64,000 nt of DNA from NCBI RefSeq assembly GCF_041296385.1, contig NC_091014.1, forward strand, positions 67,340,578-67,404,577. The letters are read 5' to 3'. This stretch comes from Aphelocoma coerulescens. Its lineage: Eukaryota; Chordata; Aves; Passeriformes; Corvidae. The first letter of the stretch is position 1. Every line of letters starts with the position of its first letter. Of the stretch, positions 24,801-36,544 are shown one piece after another. The translations under genes and the position numbers were made by a program. A model generated the notes under the pieces. That model did no database searches. It was not told the origin of the DNA and saw nothing but the letters and a program-made list of their open reading frames with translations.

Positions 24801-25634
24801 TGCTTGCATTTAAATAGCAAATGCTTACAGTCTCAAGATGTTAAGGGCTGCAATCTTCTGCACAGAGGAAACCATCTTCAGTTTAGTGATGAAAGGAAAC
24901 AGATGGTCTCTCCTTTATGCACTAATCTTCCTATATGTTTCAGAAAATTAAGGTTTGGGGAGCAGAGTTGAGGCAGGGTGAATTCTTCTCCTGGGAAAGG
25001 AGATTCAACAAAAAATCACTTCAAGTAGATTCACTGAAAATTGTTTGTCTTTTTATGGATCAGTAGCTTGCAGGCAGATTGCCTATTGCTTTTCCAGAAT
25101 ATTAACAGCTTGTTTCAACAGTTCTCTGTTGTGCAACCTCTTTGTAGCCATTGCCTCTCGTGCTGTTCCCAATTTCATCTGGGCTGCACTGTGACAAAGC
25201 AATGCTGTCTCTGCTGCAAGTTCTACTGTGGCCCAGTACCTAAGTGTTCTTCTCTCTAGGGTGAGGAAGGCAGATTTTCATCGGGGATTTACTCTCATTC
25301 TGCTTCTTTTGTGCACTTGACAGGAAAGACTTTTGGAATTAAAGGTGTACCTGAAGAAATTTTGCAGAAAGTGTGTGTCTGAAGAAATCAGGCAATTATG
25401 GATTAACTTCTGTCCAATATATATTCATGTAATATTTGATCTAATCATAGATTAGTAGAGTTTCAGACTTCCAGTGACCCTACAGGGAGACTATTCTGAG
25501 TGACACTTTTCTATCTTTCCTCAGTTTTGGGTTGGTGGTGGGGTTTTGGGTTGGTTATTTGGTGGTTGTTGGTTTGGTTTGGCATTTTGGTGTGAGGCTT
25601 CTTTAAAGAACTGTCCTTAAGGTGCCCTCCAGAG
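21835..25634. other. Unique AT-leaning sequence, no feature recognised
   Basis: Includes T-rich tract near 22018-22033 and T-run near 23806. A T/G-rich patch lies at 25525-25585. Frames of up to 131 aa (23179-23574, minus) have no recognisable motif. Confidence 0.45.
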
Positions 25635-25813
25635 AACCACAGAATCACGGAATCATTAAGGTTGGAAAAGACCTCCAAGATATCAAGTCTAGCCTCTGAC
25701 CTTGTCAACTAAACCTGAGCACTGAGTGCCACATCCAGTCATTTCATGAATACCTCTGGGGATGGGGACTCCATCACCCCTTTGGGCAGCCCATTCCAGG
25801 CTTGACAACCTTT
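25635..25813 (-). mobile_element. CR1 LINE 3' part, antisense (different subfamily)
   Basis: The plus strand reads ccacagaatcacggaatcat, taaggttggaaaagacctcc, then ggggactccatcacccct and gggcagcccattccagg. This is the reverse complement of the CR1 type whose 3' end ends in ttccaacctta, a different subfamily from the copies that end in ttccaacccaaaccatt. 5' truncated. Confidence 0.92.
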
Positions 25814-26308
25814 CAAAATCCACTCAGAGTACACTCAAATTTGCATCAAAAAAACTGGCCAGAAATTAGGGAACCTCAAGGTTGTACTTGCCTTGTGAAC
25901 AGCAAGCAGTCTGTACTTGCTAAGGAAGCACCAAAGGAGAAACTCTACCTCCCAAATTTCTTCTATTCTCTGTTCAGAATTAGTGAGCAGGGTAGGTAGG
26001 AGACACTGAGCCTGTGGCAGTGGATCTGAGAGGACACATGAGCCTTTCTCAGTCATGTATTTGTCCTAAGAATTCTTTAGGGAGAGGCAGCACAAAGTAC
26101 CACAGGTCCTTTCATGGTTTTGTGCCATGGGGGATCAAGTGACAGACAGTTTGGAGGCCAACAGGTAACTCAGCGATATTTCAAATATGGGACAGGTTAG
26201 TGGTGACCTTTCTGCTTCTGAAAGGCTCGACATGTTGGGCTTTTGGTCACTACCAGCAGTGTCATTATCAGGTGTAAATTTATTTTGAGATTCACAGCCT
26301 GGATCCAT
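25814..26308. other. Unique sequence between two CR1 copies
   Basis: No gene or repeat recognised. Confidence 0.45.
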
Positions 26309-26881
26309 GGGCCCAGGCCAATGGTCTGAGGGTCCACAAGGCCAAGGGCCCAGTCCTGCCTTGGGTCACACCAACCCCCTGCAGCTCCAGGCTGGGGCAG
26401 AGGGGCTGGAAAGCTGGGAAAGGCCCTGGGGGTGCTGGGGACAGCGGCTGGACATGAGCCCAGGTGTGCCCAGGGGGCCAAGAGGCCAATGGCCCCTGGG
26501 CTGTGCCAGCCATGGGGTGGCAGCAGGGCCGGGGCAGTGACTGTCCCCTGTGCTGGGCACTGCTGGGGCCACACCTCAGATCCTGGGGCAGCTCTGGGCC
26601 CCTCAGGACAAGAAAGGCATTGAGGGGCTGGAGCGTGTCCAGAGAAGGGAACTGAGCTGGGGAAGGGGCTGGAGCAGCAGGAGGGGCTGAGGGAGCTGGG
26701 AAAGGGGCTCAGCCTGGAGAAAAGGAGGCTCAGGGGGCACCTTCTGGCTCTGCACAACTCCCTGACAGGAGGGGGAGCCAGGGGGGGTCGGGCTCTGCTC
26801 CCAGGGAACAAGGGATAGGACAAGAGGAAATGGCCTCAAGCTGCACCAGGGGAAGTTCAGGTTGGACATGAGGAAGAAGAG
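26309..26881 (+). mobile_element. CR1 LINE, GC-rich subfamily, 3' end missing
   Basis: About 570 bp that follow the end of CR1 ORF2 and the start of the 3' region: caggccaatggtctgagg, aacatgagccc-type sequence, ggagcgtgtccagagaaggg, and gacaagaggaaatggcctca to gttcaggttggacatgagga. The sequence is strikingly GC-rich. The element stops at about 26881 and the CR1 3' terminus is not found downstream, so the 3' end was lost by deletion or rearrangement. From 26452 onward it is nearly identical for about 330 bp to the copy at 36.1 kb, implying the same young subfamily. Several long frames here (up to 208 aa) are by-products. Confidence 0.9.
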
Positions 26882-27384
26882 GAGTGTGCAGGTCATTTTG
26901 CTGATAAATATGCCATATTCAATATTGTAGAAATGATCCCAGCCTCTTTCATGAGTAGTAACTGTCCACCATCCATTAAAAGAAGAAGCATGAAATCCCA
27001 CATATATCTGGAACTCCCTTGAATGAAGGGAAAAAAAACCCCCATACTTGAAACTTGCCAAAGCTGGAGGTAAAAATCTGAAAAGGGGGAAAGTGACAAA
27101 TTTCCCTCAGCAAATTTAGAAACAGAAGGGGAAGTTAAAAATCCTTGCAAACTGTCAGTACTTGCTTGTCTAACCCCTTAATGGAAATATGAAAGCTACT
27201 CTGAGGAAAACCAGAGCAAATTTTCTGCTATATTTTGACAGCCTTTTTATTCTGAGGACATTTCTGACTTTTCACTATGTGTTCAGGAATAGTGAGAGTG
27301 TTCAGGTCTCTGTGATCACAGGAGCCAGTTTATGTTACCTTGATTTACCAAAATATGAATATCGATCTAATATCGATATCCAAC
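26882..27384. other. Unique sequence between CR1 and LTR
   Basis: No gene or repeat recognised. The bases tccaac at 27379-27384 are the possible left target duplication of the next LTR. Confidence 0.4.
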
Positions 27385-28001
27385 TGAGACGGACAAAAAC
27401 TCTCTAACAGTTTAGAGTTAGAAAGTGTATGCTTTATTTGGCACCAGGCTCTGTGTGGGATAGCTCCCTAAGACACAGGCCCTGATACAAGCAAACATGA
27501 TACCTTTTATTTCCAAATATTATGAATATCCAAAATGCAAATGTATATTCATAATGTTAACACCTCCCAGTCTCCGCTTCGTATGGAAATGAGCTTACAT
27601 GTCATTAAGCATGTGTAGTGTGTGCTCTGAATTGAGTGGTGGTCTTGAATTGGGTCAGTGGTCCCAAAAAAGATGAAGTAACTCATCTTCCTCATTTTAA
27701 CCTTTTTGCTTCTCTGAACTTTAACAATCCTAATTACTTTAGTGACCTCTAAGTTTCTTCTTGCATGACTTTTGGATGGGTTCCCACAAAGGGAGGAAAT
27801 TGGTGATTGTCCTTGTTCCCTACACCAACTTATCAATGTTTCTACTCCTCGTTCTAAGCACAGCTAAGCAAACATGCAAATGACAGATCATCAGTTATTT
27901 GGTAACCAGTTGCTAACATCTAAAACCCTATTTCAGGCCCAGCTGTCCTAACTATTTTAATTAACTCTCACTGGGCCCAAATTCTTTCCTATTCCACCCA
28001 T
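27385..28001 (-). mobile_element. Probable ERVK-like solo LTR, antisense
   Basis: About 617 bp. Read on the minus strand it has LTR order: GGCCCAGTGAGAG-type U3, a TATA-like AAATAAAAGG, a GGGCCTGTGTCTTAGGGAGC leader, the signal AATAAA (complement of 27433-27438) and a U5 that ends GTTTTTGTCCGTCTCA at 27385. The CA end fits an LTR 3' boundary. The 6-bp word tccaac occurs just outside both boundaries (27379-27384 and 28002-28007), which fits an ERVK-size target duplication; the other end is then one base off canonical TG. No second LTR or internal coding region is present, so a solo LTR formed by recombination is the best reading. Confidence 0.6.
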
Positions 28002-29559
28002 TCCAACACAGCTAGCCTATAACTAAAATCTTTATGTTTCTTCTAAATCTATGTTTCAACCTTACATGTGGACTGAAACATGATCATGAGAACTTCAGGT
28101 AACTTTTGCTTATTATCTTAGAGAAACACTTCCCACATTTCCAGCCTCCCGATTTTAATACAGACAGGTGACAGAAGGAATTGGTTAGTTCAGTGGTAGT
28201 GCCATGCTGCAGCACAAGCTGATCATGTTTCTCCAATATTTGATATGATGAGGCATTGCGATGCCTTCAAAGAAGGGCTCTAACATGCAGATGCACACAC
28301 CATCACTTGGGAGCTAGTGTTGAGATGGCAAAGGCCAGTTTCAAGGGCCTTTGCAATTAAGTTGACCAAGACTTGCTTTTCTTAAATCCAGCTGTTGTGC
28401 TTCACTTTAGTCACCTTTGTTGCTGACTCTAATGAAAAACATTTGCAATGATACGTGATACAGCCTGCTAATGTTCTGCAGAGGCGAAAGGCAAAGGCAG
28501 GTGTGGGGTTTCACTTAAGTGATTTCATAAATTAACTTTATTGTGACCTGTAGTTCCTTTGCCAAATAATAGGTTAGCAAATGAATTTGAATATGTATTA
28601 TCTGAAAGATGAAAGCTAATGTTAGCACCTGAATGGGACCTGGAAACCTGACAGTTTTTTATTGAGTGCCAGTCTTATTATTTCTAGTGAATAATTCATC
28701 TCCTGAAGGTGGCTGTGGCAGAAAGACTGCATCACGAGACATGAGACAAAACCGGGCATTTATCCCATCCCATTCACACTTTAAGGTGTGCATTCAGATA
28801 AGAACAAGACTCAAACCCTTAATTCTCCTAGGGGCTCACCAATTCATGATGCAGCCTGGTGTGGAGCAGGCCCAAGAGAAGACAAGGGGGCTATGAGGCC
28901 AAAATGCCAGTGTTTGAAGGTCAGGAGGGTGTAGTTTCCTACATGGACAGCACTCCCCTGCACAGGGAGTTTCTCATGAGCCCACTGATAAGGGTGTGCT
29001 GGGAGATTTGCTTCATGCACTTGACATGGCCTTTCAGTGTGATGTGATCTGTTGCAAATAATCTCCTGCTTCCTTGGTATCATTTAGTGGAGAATTATTG
29101 AATTATTTTCTGAATGATATCAGGAAAAGAAAATGCTGTTAAAACACAGAAATTATGGATTCTGTTGCTTGAAAGCACTCACTGAAACTGATGCTGAGAC
29201 TGAGACCAGCAAGTAAAATGTCAAATTAAACACAGCTCTATTGATACACCAAGAAAAGGGTTATTGGTATAATGCCAACATCAATAATTATAAAGGGGAG
29301 ACAGCAGGCTAAAAGGCATGGCTGGCAGCACTTTTAAAATATTTGTCCTTGGTGGGACCAGAGACTGATTTAGTTTAAATTTAGATTCCAAAGAAAAATA
29401 ACATCTCAAAGGGCATATCATAAAACTTAACTGGTTTATTTGTTGCAAACCAGATCAAACAAAATGCAGTAGAATAAATTTTTATTGGTTTTAAAATAGT
29501 GGAACAGTGCTGCAGTCAGATGAGTGAGTTGATTCAGTTCACATTAGGTGAGGATTTAG
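28002..29559. other. Unique sequence, no feature recognised
   Basis: Starts with the right tccaac copy. No gene or further repeat seen before the CR1 at 29.56 kb. Confidence 0.45.
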
Positions 29560-30109
29560 CAGGTGGAGGGAGGGGATTCTGTCCCTCTGCCCTGCTCTGC
29601 TGAGACCCCCCTGCAGGGCTGCATCCAGCCCTCGAACCAGCACAGGAAGGACAGGGAGCTGCTGGAGCCAGTCCAGAGCAGGGACACCAAGGGGAGCAGA
29701 GGGATGGAGCAGCTCTGCTGGGAGGAAAGGCTGAGGGAATTGGGATTGTTCAGCCTGGAGAAGAGAAGGCTTTGGGGTGACCTCATTGTGGCCTTGCAGT
29801 GCCTGAAGGGAGCCCAGAGGAAAGATGGAGAGAGACTCTTGACAAGGGCCTGGAGTGACAGGACAAGGGGGAATGGCTTCACACTGACAGAGAGCAGGTT
29901 TAGATTGGATAGGAGGAAGAAATTGCTCCCTGTGAGGGTGTTGAGGCCCTGGCACAGGTTGCCCAGAGAAGCTGTGGCTGCCCCATCCCTGGAAGTGTCC
30001 AAGGCCAGGCTGGATGTGGCTCTGAGCAACCTGAGATAGTGGAAGGTGTCCCTACCCATGGCAGGAGGTTGGGACAAGATGATCTTGAAGGTGCTTCCAA
30101 GCCAGGCCA
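29560..30109 (+). mobile_element. CR1 LINE, long 3' copy
   Basis: About 550 bp including the end of ORF2 (attctgtccctctgccctg, ctgctgagacccccctgcag), the whole 3' conserved region and the gatgatcttgaaggtgcttc end; the final ccattctatgattct repeats are degraded. It closely matches the copy at 47.5 kb. Plus-strand (158 aa) and minus-strand (184 aa) frames across it are repeat-derived, not genes. Confidence 0.96.
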
Positions 30110-30674
30110 ATAGTATCTCTCAATCTTTCTGGGTTTCAAATCTCTGTCTATCAGTGTCTCTGAGCTTGTGGTGTGTTGTAGACAGTTCCTCATGATGAAG
30201 AAATTCAAATGGACAGATTCTGTCCCAGTTATGGCTCATCGCTTTATGATTTATCTCCAAATGGAAGCAGGTCCTGTGTGTGGAGGGCAGACAAAAGGTC
30301 TCCAAGCAAATATTAGCTATTAAAGTCTATCGAGTGGAAATCTGCCTTTAGTTTATGGAGTGGTCATGCACTTGGACAGTTAAGGCAGAGCTTATTGCCC
30401 GTGGGTGATCTAAACATTTTCTGGCAGATCCTGAGAGAAATCACTGTGACTGAGGTTTGTGAAAGAAGAAAAGACTTGTTAGTTCATTCACCACTCTCCA
30501 ACCAGTTGTGCATGAGCCCGTGGTGGTGCAGAGCACAAATATGGGTTTAGCTACACTGAACATTCACAAGTGACACAAGTGAATGTTTGGTGACAAATAC
30601 CTGGTGCAAGGCAACTTGTCCAGATAAGAGAAGTAATGTTTATTGTGGCTCCCTGCTGCTCTGGCTCTGCAGCC
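30110..30674. other. Unique sequence before LTR
   Basis: No gene or repeat recognised. Confidence 0.4.
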
Positions 30675-31306
30675 TGTTGTTTGCAGTTGCCTTGGGGTGA
30701 CTTTATGATGTGTATCCCCTATCGCTGCTCTATGCCCAGAAATTAATTTTGTGCCTTTCTGTGCCTTTAAACTGAGCCTGAGAGGGGGGAGAGGAAAAAA
30801 AAACCAGAGCAAACTTTTCAAGTAGTTGTTTCAAGGACACAGATACACACATTCCTCTGCTTCTGCAGCAGCAAGAGCGGAGGAAGCACCCTGCTTGCTT
30901 TCCAGCCAGCTTTCAGCTCCTTTTCTCCAGAGGGAGACTGAGAGTTGAACTTTGTTTTCCTGGGACTTCGGTTTTTCCCTTCTTATCTTCTGGACTGTTT
31001 CAACATCAGAATGCATCGGGAGAATTTTCCACCGAGGCCCTGGAGGTGGGCCCAAAACGACCCAGCTCTGAGGAGGAGGAGAGAGGCTACACCTATGGAA
31101 GGACTGAAATTTTCCCAGGTTTCTCTCCACAGCGAGAGGTTTTATTATTTAGCATTATTATCCTTTTCCTGTGTGTTTGTTAAATAAACAGTTTTTAACT
31201 CTTTCACTTTCCTCTGAGGAAAATTTCTTTTTTCCCGAACCTGGGATGGTTGTAACCTGCCTTCTCTCAGAGGATATTTTCCTCCAAATTTGTCCAAACT
31301 GGCACA
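30675..31306 (+). mobile_element. Probable passerine ERV LTR
   Basis: About 630 bp. It starts tgttgtttgcagttgccttg, continues through gggtgactttatgatgtgta and a cctttaaactgagcctgaga segment, and carries the polyadenylation signal AATAAA at 31183-31188 followed by cagtttttaactctttcact and ttttttcccgaacc, a U5 pattern I associate with songbird LTRs. The right end is placed at ggcaca (31306). The flanks gcagcc (left) and gcagtg (right) share four of six bases, compatible with a degraded target duplication. No internal retroviral region follows. The exact right end is uncertain. Confidence 0.6.
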
Positions 31307-32174
31307 GCAGTGAAGAGAACACATTGCACAGGCAGGGAGCTCATCTCTGGGACAGAGAGAATAATGTCTCTGGACATGATGGAGATAACTCAGGCCTTTG
31401 GGACCAAGCCCAACAGGACTGCAGTGGATGATCTTTCCTAATCATTATTTGGTAGATCCACACTCTCAAAGTCATACCCCTCCAAGGAATAAATCATCAT
31501 TATCCTTTCAGAGCCAGTGCAAGACTCTTCCATGCAGAATGCTTTTCTAAATGTATTTTGTCATACTTCTGCTAGGAAAGAAATTTCTACTACTCCCCTT
31601 AGAAAGACAGTTTTCAAGGGTGGTTTCTCAGCACTCCCTTATAAAACAGTTCTCTTAAAACTGATGTACCTCTATTTTGGGGGAGAAAGCTGCTTCTGAG
31701 AGTGCTGCAGCAATGTTTTTAGTTTTCACCATTACTTCATTATTATGTGTACTGGCTACAAATGATCTCTCATTCCTTGATACTTCTCAGGCAACTTACG
31801 AAATACTAAGTGAAGAGAAAGGTTCTGCACCAAGCCAATGCCTGCTCTAATGTGCTGGCAAATGCTATTTTGGGAATACTACATCTCTCTCACAGATGTC
31901 TCATTGCAATACATGGGTATAATAACCCACAGAATCCCCTCCCTCCCCTGCTGGACTCAGATCAGTCCTGAATTTTAACCTCTTTTTCAACTGGCAATCA
32001 CCTGATCCCACATATTGTACCTGGTCTGATCATTAAAAGAACAGTCTGATCCACTGTCTGAAGCTCTAATGATAGCAGAAAGGATATTTTTTTTCAAGAT
32101 CACATGCTCAAGAATTATTTTCAAGTCTTAATTTTCATTCAAAGTAGGAAAAAATGATGTCAAAGCACAAAGAT
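31307..32174. other. Unique sequence between two LTRs
   Basis: No gene recognised. Ends with caaagat (32168-32174), the possible left duplication of the next LTR. Confidence 0.4.
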
Positions 32175-32563
32175 ATTACCGCACCAAATATTACTGCAGG
32201 CCTGGTTCCTAGGGTATATCACCGTGTCCCACAGCCATAGGGAGGAGGAGGAGAGAAGATCCAGCAGGCAGGAATTGTGCAGCAAGATTGATCTATTTAA
32301 TTATTTTACAAACTCTTTTATAGACTTTTTTCTTCATAGTCTAATTGGACAAAGGACCAGCCACCCCTTGGGGTGATTGACTAAAATCCTAAAACATCCA
32401 TTGTCAAAATATTTTTCTACTATACCATAAACAAGACTTCTCAAGGTTGCAGGTGGCTTGGATGTTTACATAACTCTGCTACCTCTTCTGTGAGAGAGAA
32501 AAGTCTTTCACAGACTTAGAAAATAGCAAGAAAATCCTTGCTAGCAGGATTTTTGTATCTACA
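32175..32563 (-). mobile_element. Probable ERVL-like LTR, antisense
   Basis: About 390 bp. Read on the minus strand it begins TGTAGATACAAAAATCC at 32563, has a TATA box TATAAAAG (complement of about 32317-32322) and an ATTAAA signal about 20 bases further, followed by GCACAATTCCTGCCTGCTGG. The 7-bp word caaagat lies directly outside both ends (32168-32174 and 32564-32570). The low-coordinate end is not canonical CA, so the boundary there is uncertain. Assigned by resemblance to passerine ERVL-type LTRs. Confidence 0.5.
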
Positions 32564-35500
32564 CAAAGATTTTACACTCCCATTTGAAATGAGAGCTCTA
32601 AAATTCCGAGTGTGACTGTCTAAATAGTAAAAAAAAAAAACCAAAGTATAATGTCTTTCCAGTGGTTAAATTTGAATTTGTAATACGTTTTTCTAGTAAT
32701 GGTGTCTTTATATTTACCAAAAATAAGACACTGCCTACTTACTCCAAGAGCTGTATAGTCCCAGTGGAGATACCACATGTTGGATAAGAACTTTTTCCTG
32801 TGCAGCTACAGTGTTATTATTCACCTTCCATGCTGTGAAGTTACTCCGCAAGCGCATAAATTTTAAGGAATTATTTACGATTGTCATTTGTTTGTGTCCT
32901 TTTCCAACCCCGTGTGAAAATTTGTTTCCTGCTACCTACCACTAGAACTGGAATTTCCCTTGAAAAATTTTAAATATCCATAGCATCGTGCCAGGTCACA
33001 TCAAGTCATTCAGGCTTTCAAGACATAACATCAGCCTACACAATGTGACATGGTTGCTGCAGCGTGTCACAAATCTTCAGGGGTATTATCGTTTTTTAAT
33101 AAACGATTGTGGAAGTTACCATGGCTACAAACCCTCTTTATTCTGTTCAGGTTTGAAACATTTCTTTAAATATTGAGTAAACCACTCTTTCCTTCCCAGC
33201 AACATCACAAGTGTTTCAAATGTGCTTATTGTCAAGTTTCGAAGATGAGGAAACTCCCAGCATATTTCCATGTGGGTTTTGTTGTTTTATTGTTTGTTTT
33301 TTTTTAATCAGTTGTGATTTCTTTCCTTGGCATAAATGTAAAATGTGAAGAAAGGGATTTTGTTGCTATTTAAATAGCACCTAAGAGGACTTAGCTTCTG
33401 TAGATCAGGATGACTCCAGTAGACTCATGAAGGTCAAGGTGTTTGTGGGTTAGAAAGGGGCGGTGCCTGGAGTAGGAGGCAGTGCCCTGTGAATGCCACT
33501 TGTCATTCCTGCTCAGTAATTCTTATCTTTTTCCTTGGAGCTAACCAGAGGCATTAAGCTGGAACAGCTTGGCAGGACACCCTCTGGAACAGCATGACCA
33601 AGAGGCTTCATTTCCCACCCTAATACTGGTGGGGATCTGGAGGTTTTATCAGTGGAAGTGTTTTACCTCATCCTGCAGGTTCTAATGATGCTGCACTGCA
33701 GTTGCTACAATGAACAGGAAAGGGGAAAATAATGCAAAGTGAGCCTATTTCCCCTCCTGCCTGTGTGTCAGGGACTTGGCTGAGTGCAGGATTCAGCACA
33801 CTTGTTCGCACGTGACCTTCCTCTAGTCCAGACTTCTGTCTCTGGCAGTCTCAGGGAAATGAAAACACTTTGAGGGAGAAGGATGTGGATTGTGATTCCC
33901 CAGATGTGTTCTCCTGACACCTCCCTGTCAGGCTGGCACTGAGCAGAGATGTTAAGGCAGGTGGTTTAATAAAATTGGAGGGAATCTCTTTTTATTTCTC
34001 TTACTATGCTGCTGTTTTTCCCTCTTTCTTCCTCCTCATTTCCCTTTTTCTTTCTCTTTTCTGGCCACAGAGGGTTTTATTTCGTGGATTCTGGTGTCCT
34101 CCCTTAGCCAGTCCCAAAGTCTGGCAGTCTTTCCAAGAAAGTTTATGTCATTCTCTTCTGAATTTGCAGCCAGATGTTGGGAGTTTCAGAGTCTGTGGAG
34201 GAGTACAGCCTGGGAAAATCACCTCTGCAGAGAGAAGGTAATTATCTCTTGAGTTTTGCTGATCACAAAAGCAAAGACACATCTGGGTTCATCTTCCTCT
34301 TGTGTAGTTCTGGAACAAACACCCCATGGCTGGTCTTACTGGGCTGAAAGGAAAAAAAATATATGTATCTGTTGCCTTTTTTATATGCTTTTAATCATTT
34401 AGATGACATGATTTTAATTTCTGGATGCTATTGAAAAGTTGATCTTAGTTTTAGCTAAAATGCATCACTTTATGCCAGGTTTCTTTGCTTGATGTCTTAG
34501 CTGTGATTTTTAACGTTTCCCAAAGAAATGAATGGGAATCTTGTTGGAATTTGACAAGATGCTTTAACACTCTTTGTCATAATTATCTAACATCCATCTT
34601 ATGAAATGTGAAATCTAGGAACTGAAAAACAAGGAAAGGAATTCTATCATCCTTTCCCTCTGGGGATTTTGCATATAATATTTTTATATACATTATATTA
34701 TTGGTGTATATTTATTATACACAATAATTACTATAATATAATGTTTATAAGTATTTTAAGTACATATACTTTTGTATGTACACATTTTGAAGTGATTTCC
34801 TTTACTGCTAGGAAAATCATTCGGACTAATGGCTAGAAAAGCAGCAGTTGGCAGCATGGAAGATCTTGAGGGGCAAGTTTTAATAGAAAAACATCTATAT
34901 TAGGAACCTTTCCTCTGTTCTTCCTCATTTTAATCATAAAAACAGAACAAATGTCAGTGATGAAAATTGTTTAAAAATAAATCTTCCTTTCTCAAATGTG
35001 CATGCAAATGTTAATGGTCTCAGGGGAGTTAAGGCTCCCATGTGGCCAGCAGCAACTCCATCAGACTTGCATGGTTTTGTACACCCAGAGTCAGTGTGCA
35101 ATGTAGTTTTCCTTTGCATTTTATTGGGTTGTTCCTTCCTGTGGTTATTTCCTGCGAATTCTCATGACTGACCTGTTTCTGAGGTGGCTCTTTTTGCAGC
35201 CAAACCTCATTCCCTGAATGAATGCGACTTTGTGAATCAGTGGGGGCGATGGCACCTGAAAAGAAAGTCAATGAAAGTGATGCAAGCAGCCATTTTAAAA
35301 TGTCTGTTTTTTTTTCCCTTGGCAGTCTTCTCACAGTGGGTTTGAAAGGACCATTTTCAGCTGGTTTATGATCTGTGCCAATGCCTCTCTTTATAATCCA
35401 TCACCTGGGCTCTTTTAGCTTCTGTAATTTTTGCTATCCATTTCAGAGGGAAACTGAGATGGGCCAAATTTAATGAAGGCTTTCCTGGAATTGAGTCCTT

Positions 35501-36107
35501 TCATTTCTAATACCCACTCTATCTGGGTATGAAGGAATTTAAGATTGTGTAATTGAAGTATCTGGGAATTGCAGAAAAAAGAGAAATGTTATCCTCCAAT
35601 AAGTAGTTCTTTGGTTTGTGAGCAAAACAGAATTCTGAAAAGAGCGAGCAGAGAGAATGAGTTTTATCGTTAGGCTGTGATTCTCCTTGTGGGGCAGCAG
35701 GAGAACCTCTCCCCCACAGGAGTTCAGTTACTCCTCCAGGACTCCTGTTTCCCATAAAACAGGATCCTGGCTCCTACCCTCACACTCACCTGGTTGACAT
35801 TATTGTGTGCAGCGTCGTGGAAATGTGTTGATGATGTGTGCAGCTCTGTGTGTGTCTGTGTGAACAGGTGGATGTCAGAATCAGGGACAGGGTGACAAAA
35901 CCCCTGGCAAACTACCTTTGCTTGGTACTTCCAGAATTCCAGAAATTATTTATTTTTCTGCCCTATGTTAGGCAGCAGCAAGGGCGAGGCAGATGGGAGT
36001 AGCACTGTCATTGAGTGCACAGTCCCACAGATTCAAACTACATCAGAGAGGTCCTGGGATGATAACCAAGCTTCTTGGACCAGGCAAGAATCCAGTGATT
36101 TTGAGCA
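32564..36107. other. Unique sequence with an AT-rich patch
   Basis: An AT-rich region lies at 34670-34790 (tatata and ttatta runs). No gene or known repeat recognised. A donor-like site (agaaggtaat) near 34235 has no convincing partner. Confidence 0.45.
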
Positions 36108-36544
36108 CTGGTGAACAACCAGCTGAACATGAGCCCAGCTGTGCCCAGGGGGCCAAGAGGCCAATGGCCCCTGGGCTGTGCCAGCCATGGGGTGGCAGCA
36201 GGGCCGGGGCAGTGACTGTCCCCTGTGCTGGGCACTGCTGGGGCCACACCTCAGATCCTGGGGCAGCTCTGGGCCCCTCAGGACAAGAAAGGCATTGAGG
36301 GGCTGGAGCGTGTCCAGAGAAGGGAACGGAGCTGGGGAAGGGGCTGGAGCAGCAGGAGGGGCTGAGGGAGCTGGGAAAGGGGCTCAGCCTGGAGAAAAGG
36401 AGGCTCAGGGGGCACCTTCTGGCTCTGCACAACTCCCTGACAGGAGGGGGGAGCTGGGGGGGAGAGGGGAGCATCAGGCTCTGCTCCCAGGGAGCAAAGG
36501 ACAGGACAAGAGGAAACGGCCTCAAGTTGCACCAGGGGAGGTTC
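36108..36544 (+). mobile_element. CR1 LINE, upstream half (interrupted copy)
   Basis: Upstream part of one CR1 whose downstream part resumes at 37782. It starts near ctggtgaacaaccagctgaa and ends ccaggggaggttc at 36544, exactly where the CR1 continues aggctggacatc on the far side of the insertion. It is nearly identical to the CR1 at 26452-26780. Taken with the downstream part it forms one 5'-truncated CR1 of about 650 bp. Confidence 0.93.
36541..36544. repeat. Left 4-bp target-site duplication (gttc)
   Basis: The word gttc just left of the TG that opens the insertion is repeated at 37782-37785 just right of its CA. The uninterrupted CR1 sequence has it once. Confidence 0.85.

Noticed and set aside
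26197..26823. 208-aa proline-rich minus-strand frame
   Set aside because: Antisense translation of the GC-rich CR1; nearly the same peptide recurs at 36043-36525.
29539..30208. Frames of 102-184 aa on both strands
   Set aside because: They lie wholly within the CR1 copy at 29560-30109 or its immediate edges; similar peptides recur at every CR1 copy in the window.
30945..31187. 80-aa plus-strand frame
   Set aside because: It lies inside the LTR at 30675-31306 and overlaps its polyadenylation signal.
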